From JACCZX01 sp963791315 (GTDB lineage: Bacteria; Pseudomonadota; Gammaproteobacteria; Burkholderiales; Burkholderiaceae_F): a stretch of DNA of 64,000 bases. The notes beneath the pieces are model-generated. The model saw only the letters and a program-made list of their open reading frames with translations. It was not told the DNA's origin and ran no database searches. The position numbers and the translations under genes were made by a program. Shown here piece after piece: positions 57,361 through 62,991 of this stretch. How positions within the stretch are numbered: the first letter of the stretch is position 1; every line of letters begins with the position of its first letter. The stretch is taken from positions 62,001 to 126,000 of the forward strand of contig CAWBRQ010000003.1 of the NCBI GenBank assembly GCA_963791315.1. The letters run 5' to 3'.

Positions 57361-57513
57361 CGGAACGCTCCATTTCCCGTGAATGAGACAGCGTTGCCGC
57401 AATCGACGTGCCCAAGTACAGCCAAGTGCCAGCGCGACTCAGTTGCCGAAAATGGCACTGGACGTGCGTCAACGTCTCGAATCTGCGGTTGCGGTTTTTC
57501 TCGGATTTGTTAG

Positions 57514-57533
57514 TACTGTAGATATATACAGTA
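57514..57533. promoter_or_regulatory. LexA operator (SOS box)
   Basis: TACTGTAGATATATACAGTA, a palindrome with arms TACTGTA/TACAGTA, fits the CTG-N10-CAG LexA consensus of Beta- and Gammaproteobacteria with one deviation from TACTGTATATATATACAGTA. It lies 104 bases left of the first integron core site and 154 bases from the DUF1059 start. Integrase genes are often under such a box. Confidence 0.8.
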
Positions 57534-57583
57534 TTCAGCCCGAAAGCCAGTACTCATGCGGCTTGGCGACGAACGGGCGGTCC

Positions 57584-57643
57584 GTGTTAAACCGCACCCG
57601 CCACATTAAGGAGCAGAATGGTGCGGTCTAAAACACGTTAGAG
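57584..57643 (+). other. attI-like or degenerate attC site at the array's left end
   Basis: A 15/17-base inverted repeat (GTGTTAAACCGCACC with GGTGCGGTCTAAAACAC, two unpaired bases) is followed directly by GTTAGAG at 57637-57643, close to the core consensus GTTRRRY. No good RYYYAAC partner lies at the left, so it is not a standard attC; it could be attI or a decayed attC. Confidence 0.45.
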
Positions 57644-57648
57644 CGCAA

Positions 57649-58035
57649 ATGGAACGCGCCATTGAATTGGTCAACTCGGGAGTTGGGCACGTTGCTCAGT
57701 TGACTGCGCTCTTGGCGAGCCTAAAGGCGCACGACATCGCGTTGTTCGAGCATGCAATATTTAATGCTGGGTTTTGGGAGCTTTGTGCTAGTTGTGGGAC
57801 GCGCTCACGATCGATGAAATTCTCGTGGGACGGACGTGAGTTCTCCCTCGATGTGAGTCGAAGCGGTGTTGGCAATTTGAGCGCTACTCCGAAGTGGCAG
57901 CATGTCGCTAACACCACGGTTGCAAATGGCGAAGGCCTTTTCGAACAATACTGTCTCGCACGAGGAGAGAATTTGCGATCTAACATGTCGTTGGAGAGCC
58001 GACGCTCTACGAGCGCGGCTCAACTCAGACGTTAG
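57649..58035 (+). CDS. Cassette gene, hypothetical protein
   Basis: A 128-residue protein of unknown family. It starts 12 bases after the core site, with no room for a normal ribosome site, as in many cassettes. The sequence is helical at the start (ERAIELVNSGVGHVAQLTAL), has CASC in the middle (WELCASCGTRSRSMKFSWDG), and its last 19 codons lie inside attC1; the stop TAG is part of the core GTTAGGC. That ending suggests the natural stop was lost or shifted. Confidence 0.55.
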   Translation: MERAIELVNSGVGHVAQLTALLASLKAHDIALFEHAIFNAGFWELCASCGTRSRSMKFSWDGREFSLDVSRSGVGNLSATPKWQHVANTTVANGEGLFEQYCLARGENLRSNMSLESRRSTSAAQLRR

Positions 58036-58037
58036 GC
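57978..58037 (+). repeat. attC1 (60 bases)
   Basis: Starts with ATCTAAC (RYYYAAC) and ends with GTTAGGC (58031-58037). The inner arms GTTG-GA-GAGCCG-A-CGC and GCG-CGGCTC-AAC pair with unpaired bases on one side, as in attC hairpins recognised by IntI. Confidence 0.78.
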
Positions 58038-58102
58038 CCCACCGACAACCACCGAGAGTGGGGTTCCAGCTCTCCCACACCTCAAGGCGAAGGAGAATTC
58101 GA

Positions 58103-58800
58103 ATGACTCAGGTTCCGCGACACTCGTCCGCATTTGCATTGCTACTGGCAGGGCTCCTGATTACGGCACCAACTGGAGCGCTCACGCTCAAAGCACAGAA
58201 ATCTTCGCGCCGACGACTGGTAGCGGACCTGGCGTGCTTTTGATCTCCGGGGTTTCCGGAACCGCCCTATACCAAGATTTCGGTCGGGCCGTTGCCGACT
58301 TGGGTTACACGGCGATCCTGGTGAGCGGAAAGGACGTATCGAACCAACCAGGCGAGGCAACTGAAAACTTACGGAAGATACTTGCCACAATCCGCTCGGA
58401 CTCAAGAGTGAAGCCTGGAAAGATCGCGGTCGTAGGCTTCTCGCTGGGCGGTGGAGGAGCACTACTCCACGCATCAAACGAACCCGAACTTTTTTCCGCC
58501 GTGGCCGCCTACTATCCCGCTGTGACTCGTTTGCCGAGCATCGCTGATACAGCAACGCGAGTGACTGTCCCGACGCTGATACTCGCCGGAGAGAAAGACA
58601 AATTCAATAACTGCTGCCTCATCGAGTCCATCCGCGAGTTCGAGGCGGCGGCCAAGGCAGGCGGACGGCCGGTAACGGTCGTCACATATCCGGAAGCTGA
58701 ACACGCATTCAACCTTAAGGTGCCAATGTTCAGGCCCGACGATGCGGCAGACGCGTGGCAAAGAGTGCAAGAGTTCTTGGTCAAATTCCGTCCAAAGTGA
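58103..58800 (+). CDS. Cassette gene, exported dienelactone-hydrolase-like protein (one frameshift)
   Basis: About 232 residues. The signal peptide starts at ATG 58103 (FALLLAGLLITAPTGA) behind AAGGAG; a missing base near 58,183 shifts the frame, which then reads EIFAPTTGSGPGVLLISGVS and on through an alpha/beta hydrolase. GFSLGGGGALLHAS is the nucleophile elbow with Ser; Asp may lie in LAGEKDKFN and His in PEAEHAFN. DLH-family enzymes cleave lactones or esters; here the substrate is unknown and the enzyme appears periplasmic. Confidence 0.8.
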
Positions 58801-58801
58801 G

Positions 58802-58877
58802 GCCTAACCCCTCCATCGAGCGGACGTCCCCAGGCGGCTTCGCGCCCTTGGCCCGCCGCTCACGTCGGACGTTAGGC
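58802..58877 (+). repeat. attC2 (76 bases)
   Basis: GCCTAAC at 58802 and GTTAGGC at 58871-58877. Inner arms GAGCGG and CCGCTC are kept. Closely similar in sequence to attC4, attC5 and attC6 (shared CCATCGAGCGGACG). Confidence 0.88.
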
Positions 58878-58892
58878 CGCAGGCCATTCGCC

Positions 58893-59329
58893 ATGCGACT
58901 GTGGACGCTTCAGCCGCCAAGTACCTTGACGCGCAGGGCGTGGTCACGCTTTGGCGCGAGGCGCTACTCGCCCGCGAGGTGCTTCGTGGGCGCACCTATG
59001 GTTATCGCCAGACACCCGCAATTGATGCGGTTTCGGTCTTGTGCTTCGCCTCGCTCTGCGATCGAACCGATATCTTGCGCTTGTCTACGCCGAAGCTCGC
59101 TCTCGCGGCTACGCGTTCGATCAATCCAAGCTTGGCCGCCTGGGATCCGGACAACGCATTCTCGTCGCCGACGGACAATTGCAATACGAATGGGCTTGGC
59201 TTCTGAGTAAGTTCGGCGGCGCAGTCGCTTCTGTTCATCGTCGTCACCTCGGTGTTTCCCATCCTGTGGCGCATTGCCACTGTTTCGATCACACCGGGTC
59301 CGATTGCCAGTGCGGCAGCATGTGCATGA
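58893..59329 (+). CDS. Cassette gene, pyrimidine-dimer DNA glycosylase (frameshifted)
   Basis: Bridging several single-base shifts gives a protein of about 145 residues that matches the Pyr_excise family (T4 endonuclease V-like, PF03013): MRLWTLQP, then KYLDAQGVVTLWREALLARE and VLRGRTYGYRQ, then HPQLMRFRS, then YLALVYAEARSRGYAFDQSK and QLQYEWAWLLSKF, ending PGPIASAAACA before TGA 59329. Shifts lie near 58918, 59012, 59068 and 59215. Such enzymes cut cyclobutane dimers by base excision. All frames are otherwise stop-free where needed, so the gene may be functional if the shifts are errors. Confidence 0.7.
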
Positions 59330-59336
59330 CGCTGCA

Positions 59337-59416
59337 GCCTAACCGGGCGGTCAACACGGACGCCGACCGGTGGGGCTGCGCACGCGGTCGGCCGCCGGTT
59401 ACCTTACTCGTTAGGC
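59337..59416 (+). repeat. attC3 (80 bases)
   Basis: GCCTAAC at 59337 and GTTAGGC at 59410-59416, with inner CGGTCAAC and GTTACCTTAC-like parts. It differs from the attC2 group but closely resembles attC7, so two attC families alternate in this array. Confidence 0.87.
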
Positions 59417-59477
59417 GTCACCCTCGTTCGACGGGTCACACAGACTCAAATGAGTTCTCTTGGCGCTAGGAGACGAT

Positions 59478-59855
59478 ATGACAGCCGAGTTCTTTGAAGA
59501 GAACAATCCGGGCACACGAACATTGCCGCGCTCACTGGTGACGAAGGCAGGCGGCTTGGTATTCGTTGGCGGCCAGGTAGCTAGAGACGAAAGCGGCGAT
59601 GTCATCGCAGGCGGCATTGAAGCCCATACGCGTCAAACGATGAAAAATGTCGCCGCCGCGCTCGCATTGGCCGGTTGCAGGCTCGAGGACGTGGTGAAGA
59701 CCATGGTCTGGCTCGACGACGCACGCGATTTCGATGCGTTCAATCGCACTTACAGCGAGTTCTTCCCTGGAAACAAGCCAACGCGCTCGACAATACAGGC
59801 GAAGAACATGGTCGGCACCAAGGTCGAGATCGAGGTCATTGCCTATAAGCCATGA
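59478..59855 (+). CDS. Cassette gene, RidA/YjgF family protein
   Basis: A 125-residue RidA-type enamine/imine deaminase. SLVTKAGGLVFVGGQVARD, HTRQTMKNVAAALALAGCRL and DVVKTMVWLDDARDFDAFNR are family blocks; the RidA active Arg region near the end reads NKPTRSTIQAKNMVGTKVEI, with Arg in TRSTI. ATG 59478 follows AGGAG. Intact. A RidA protein in a cassette may protect against reactive enamines. Confidence 0.9.
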   Translation: MTAEFFEENNPGTRTLPRSLVTKAGGLVFVGGQVARDESGDVIAGGIEAHTRQTMKNVAAALALAGCRLEDVVKTMVWLDDARDFDAFNRTYSEFFPGNKPTRSTIQAKNMVGTKVEIEVIAYKP

Positions 59856-59916
59856 CGCCGATGGCAATCTCGTCTTCATGCGTGTTCAAAACGTCGCGCC
59901 TACTTTGTGCGGCGAC

Positions 59917-59994
59917 GCCTAACCCTTCCATCGAGCGGACGTCCTCCGGCAAGCTGCGCTTGCCTGCGGCCGCCGCTCATGTCAAACGTTAGAC
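59917..59994 (+). repeat. attC4 (78 bases)
   Basis: GCCTAAC at 59917 and GTTAGAC at 59988-59994; inner arms as in attC2. The end differs from GTTAGGC at one base, as expected because the last six bases belong to the next cassette. Confidence 0.87.
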
Positions 59995-60040
59995 GCCACC
60001 ACATCCCCACACTCTGATCGTCCAGTCGAAAGGTCAGCAA

Positions 60041-60411
60041 TTGAACAATGCAACCCAAATCATCTACCCAGCGCCATGTTCGTACACGGTCGCAGACGCT
60101 AGCAAATGGTTCATCGCATCTGTGAAGCTGATACCAGACGCGGTCGCAAGCGTATTCGACAACAGGAGCGGCTACAAGAAGCCTGGAGCCTTAAGAGTCA
60201 ACTGCGACTCGGGGCTGCTCTATCGCTCTACGATCAAGAACTAGTTCAGGAGTTCTTTGCCGTGTTCCCACTCCCATCAATGTCCGAACTCCTTGAAGGG
60301 GTCCGGTCGGGTGGGCTTGATACGACGTCTGCCCAGTCTGCCATCAATGCACTCTGCACGTTCACCGAGAGGCAAACAAGAGCATTCCCGGGCACCGTGG
60401 TGAAGCCATAG
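60041..60411 (+). CDS. Cassette gene, hypothetical protein (probably frameshifted)
   Basis: TTG 60041 has an AAAGG ribosome site seven bases upstream and opens a 67-codon frame (NNATQIIYPAPCSYTVADAS, ALRVNCDSGLLYRSTIK). A second frame with LVQEFFAVFPLPSMSELLEG and SAINALCTFTERQTRAFPG follows to 60411. One missing base near 60,240 would join them into about 123 residues. Alternatively ATG 60106 starts a separate 101-residue protein in the second frame. No family recognised. Confidence 0.4.
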
Positions 60412-60529
60412 GTCTGGAATTGCGAAACGTGAATGGGCAGAACTTTGTTATGACCGAGAATGGTTGGCAGCCTATGGATTCGAACTAAGCACTTCTCAAA
60501 GTGTTCTCGACGAGCGCTTCTGCAGTGGC

Positions 60530-60607
60530 GCCTAACCTCTCCATCGAGCGGACGTGCCAAGGGCCGCTTCGCGCCCCTTGCCCCGCCGCTCATGTCGTAC
60601 GTTAGGC
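60530..60607 (+). repeat. attC5 (78 bases)
   Basis: GCCTAAC at 60530 and GTTAGGC at 60601-60607; nearly the same inner sequence as attC6. About 120 bases without a gene lie between the preceding stop and this site. Confidence 0.88.
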
Positions 60608-60675
60608 GTCAGAAGTCGCAGCACTTGGCGAAGAAGCGGGGCAGCATCATGCTTACTGCACTTAGGAGATTCGGT

Positions 60676-61146
60676 ATGCGCGCTTTGCTCACTCTTCTGG
60701 CAGCAATGCTGCTCTGTCCGCTAGTGCATGCAAATGACGCGACAAAGGTCGTCGGCACATGGAAGCTGGTGTCGTTTGTCAATGAGTTCCAGGACGGGTC
60801 AGAGGCTAAAGGCGCCTACGGGAATCGTCCTACCGGTTACGTCATCTTTACGCCTGAGGGACGCGTGATGTTTATGGTCGAAGCGGAAGGCCGCAAAGCG
60901 CCTGAGAACGACGAGCAGCGGGCCGCAGCGTTTCGTACCATCATCGCCTACACCGGGCTGTACAAATTTGAAGGGGACAAGTTCATTACGAAAGTCGACG
61001 TCTCTTGGAATCCGAGTTGGGTTGGGACAGAGCAAGTCCGCGACTACAAACTCGACGGTGACACCTTCAAAGTGATCTCGCCTTGGGTCATGAGCCCAAA
61101 CCTAGGCAAGATGACTCGAGCCACCGTCACCTGGGAACGAAAGTAG
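60676..61146 (+). CDS. Cassette gene, exported lipocalin-like protein
   Basis: A 156-residue protein with a signal peptide (RALLTLLAAMLLCPLVHAND) and a lipocalin-like fold of the PF13924 type: VVGTWKLVSFVNEFQDGSEA, RPTGYVIFTPEGRVMFMVEA, then YKFEGDKFITKVDVSWNPSW and a final strand TRATVTWERK. TAGGAG lies eight bases before ATG 60676; ATG 60649 upstream is weaker. Probably binds a small ligand in the periplasm; ligand unknown. Confidence 0.85.
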   Translation: MRALLTLLAAMLLCPLVHANDATKVVGTWKLVSFVNEFQDGSEAKGAYGNRPTGYVIFTPEGRVMFMVEAEGRKAPENDEQRAAAFRTIIAYTGLYKFEGDKFITKVDVSWNPSWVGTEQVRDYKLDGDTFKVISPWVMSPNLGKMTRATVTWERK

Positions 61147-61176
61147 GCGTCCTCATCCAGCCCGATCGAAGCTGAC

Positions 61177-61254
61177 GCCTAACCTCTCCATCGAGCGGAC
61201 GTCCCAAAGGCCGCTTCGCGCCCTTTGGCCCGCCGCTCATGTCGAACGTTAGGC
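61177..61254 (+). repeat. attC6 (78 bases)
   Basis: GCCTAAC at 61177 and GTTAGGC at 61248-61254. GAGCGG/CCGCTC and CCAAAGG/CCTTTGG arms pair. Differs from attC5 at only a few places. Confidence 0.9.
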
Positions 61255-61309
61255 GGCCCGTTAACTCGGGGCTACACCGTTGAAGCGTTCATACGTACCG
61301 GAGATCTAA

Positions 61310-61801
61310 ATGAGACTACTCACTGCCTTACTAATCTTCGCGTTGACGGTCCCACTCGGCGCTCAGCCATTACCCGATGAAATCGCGATTCGCAACATTA
61401 TCGAAGACGAGAACGCTACGTGGAACAACGGCGATGCGGTTGGCTACTCGCGCCACTTCGCCGAGGCGGGCACGTTTACGAACATCCGAGGTCAATTTTT
61501 CACCGGACATGCGGCGTTCCTCAAGCAACATGAAGTGATCTTGGAAGGCATATTCAAGAATACGACGGTGAGCCAAGACATCGTCTCACTCAAATTCATC
61601 CGGCCTGATATCGCGATCGTCGAGACGCTGACAGCGGTCGCCGGCATCGCCCAGAGCGCTCCCGGCGTAACGAGAGATGACAAAGGGCGACTCCGCACAC
61701 GACTTCTGCAGGTTCTCGCTAAGGAGGACGGAGTGTGGAAGATCGTCTCATATCACAATGTAGACGTGAAGCCGGGAATCCCGGTCCCTGATCCAAGATG
61801 A
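61310..61801 (+). CDS. Cassette gene, exported SnoaL-like (NTF2-fold) protein
   Basis: A 163-residue protein with a signal peptide (LTALLIFALTVPLGAQP) and an NTF2-like domain: IRNIIEDENATWNNGDAVGY, SRHFAEAGTFTNIRGQFFTG and QVLAKEDGVWKIVSYHNVD match the DUF4440/SnoaL layout. These small cone-shaped domains bind or turn over diverse compounds; the role is unknown. Intact. Confidence 0.85.
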   Translation: MRLLTALLIFALTVPLGAQPLPDEIAIRNIIEDENATWNNGDAVGYSRHFAEAGTFTNIRGQFFTGHAAFLKQHEVILEGIFKNTTVSQDIVSLKFIRPDIAIVETLTAVAGIAQSAPGVTRDDKGRLRTRLLQVLAKEDGVWKIVSYHNVDVKPGIPVPDPR

Positions 61802-61822
61802 TGTTTCTTCAAACGGCGGGCC

Positions 61823-61904
61823 GCCTAACCCGGCGGTCAACGCGGACGCGCCACCGGCGTGGCTTCGCCCGCGCCGTGGTCGCCGGTTACCTTACACGTT
61901 AGAT
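61823..61904 (+). repeat. attC7 (82 bases)
   Basis: GCCTAAC at 61823 and GTTAGAT at 61898-61904. Close to attC3 (shared CGGTCAAC and CGCCGGTTACCTTAC). Confidence 0.87.
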
Positions 61905-61950
61905 CGCTGGCAATCTGTGCAAGTGAGCATGATGAAAGCTCAAGCGCTCA

Positions 61951-62232
61951 ATGTCGTTGATCGCTTTTCTACTTAGCTTTCCAGCTCGATCTCGTGCTTC
62001 ATTGGCAGCTCGAGAAGCGTGTCAAGCACTCATAGGTAATGAGCCGATCATTGGTACGCATGTTTGCGCTGATGAATCGAGTCGGTACGTCGTACGAGTA
62101 TTTTGGGGAAGACGTAAAGGCCGATTGGAAAAACAGCCCCCATGGCAGGAGTGCTGGACATTCGCAGTCACAAAGGGCAACAATGCCGCCGAGCGAATCG
62201 ATGGTGAAAAGTACAGACCCGTTATTCGATAA
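61951..62232 (+). CDS. Cassette gene, small hypothetical protein
   Basis: A 93-residue protein, family not recognised. The first 15 residues are hydrophobic (SLIAFLLSFPARSR); the rest is basic, with SRYVVRVFWGRRKGR and PPWQECWTFAV. No ribosome site is visible before ATG 61951. ATG 61930 in another frame stops early. Confidence 0.5.
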   Translation: MSLIAFLLSFPARSRASLAAREACQALIGNEPIIGTHVCADESSRYVVRVFWGRRKGRLEKQPPWQECWTFAVTKGNNAAERIDGEKYRPVIR

Positions 62233-62282
62233 CAATCGCGCGGCTCAGCGACCCAACAAATGGCTTAGCTCAATAGTTAGAC
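62230..62282 (+). repeat. Possible attC8 (weak)
   Basis: GTTAGAC at 62276-62282 is a good core, and GATAAC near 62229-62234 could be a weak inverse core. The inner part does not form a convincing hairpin, so this may be a degenerate site. Confidence 0.35.
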
Positions 62283-62317
62283 CTCGCTGCAATGCGAGTC
62301 CTAGAAGGGAATTTGCT

Positions 62318-62914
62318 ATGAAACGTCCCGTCGCCATTGTCGCGTTTGCTGCCCAGTTCCTGATGCCGTGTCTCGCGGGTGATCTCGAGGAAGGCGTGAA
62401 GTTTCAGCAGCGCAAGGACTATGCAAAGGCAGTCGTCGCCTTTGAGAGGGCCGCTGCACATGGAAGCGTCGACGCCCAACGGCAACTGGGATTCATGTAC
62501 TACCACGGAGAGGGTGTCACCCAAGACAATCAGCGCGCGACCTCACTATTCGAAAGGGCTGCCGAGGCTGGCGACATCCAATCAGCCTCCAACTTGGGCA
62601 TGATGTACGAGTTCGGAATGGGTGTGCGTCAAGACGACAGTCGCGCGGCCTCGTGGTACCAGAGGGCTGCGGAATTGGGGGATCCCGGCTCGCAATTCAG
62701 AATCAGCGTGATGTACTACCAAGGCCAAGGCGTGCCTCGTGATCGTGTCGAGGCTGCGAAGTGGTGGACTATTGCGATGAGTCAAGGACCTGAATGGGCG
62801 GAAAAGTTTCGCCCGTCGGTCGCATCGGCGGAGGCCAAGCTCACACCTGAGGAAAATGCGGAAGGAAAGAGCCGGGCAGCGGAGTGGCTCAATGCGCGCA
62901 AGTCCAAGAAGTGA
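62318..62914 (+). CDS. Last cassette gene, exported Sel1-repeat protein
   Basis: A 198-residue protein with a signal peptide (VAIVAFAAQFLMPCLAG) and at least three Sel1-like repeats (AQRQLGFMYYHGEGVTQDNQ, SASNLGMMYEFGMGVRQDDS, SQFRISVMYYQGQGVPRDRV). Such repeats mediate protein contacts. GAAGGGA precedes ATG 62318. No attC is evident after it; about 75 bases of gene-free DNA separate it from the sulfatase. Confidence 0.87.
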   Translation: MKRPVAIVAFAAQFLMPCLAGDLEEGVKFQQRKDYAKAVVAFERAAAHGSVDAQRQLGFMYYHGEGVTQDNQRATSLFERAAEAGDIQSASNLGMMYEFGMGVRQDDSRAASWYQRAAELGDPGSQFRISVMYYQGQGVPRDRVEAAKWWTIAMSQGPEWAEKFRPSVASAEAKLTPEENAEGKSRAAEWLNARKSKK

Positions 62915-62991
62915 AAGCGCGTCTAGGACTTGGCAATAGTGTTGGATGCGACTTGGTCGGAAACAATATCGTGTATCGCCCTTCGAGCGAA

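Larger units (their letters stand above)
57637..62914 (+). mobile_element. Integron gene-cassette array without integrase in view
   Basis: Nine consecutive plus-strand gene units, each ending at or near an attC-like site, with core sites GTTRRRY at 57637 (imperfect), 58031, 58871, 59410, 59988, 60601, 61248, 61898 and 62276 (weak). Genes are tightly bounded by these sites, lack shared operon logic and differ in codon use. The array is at the kind of scale seen in chromosomal integrons. No intI gene is seen on either side; it could lie outside the window or be lost. The right end, after the Sel1 gene, has no clear attC. Confidence 0.85.

Noticed and set aside
57151..57513. Searched for an integrase remnant left of the array
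   Set aside because: No tyrosine recombinase blocks are readable on either strand; only the DUF1059 gene is supported.
57584..57636. Hairpin read as a simple terminator
   Set aside because: The right arm is followed by ACGTTAG instead of a T run, and its place next to a core site fits an integron recombination site better.
57978..61904. Repeats considered as CRISPR or REP elements
   Set aside because: Spacing is irregular (about 570-840 bases), each follows a gene, and all have integron core sequences; there are no short spacers or cas genes.
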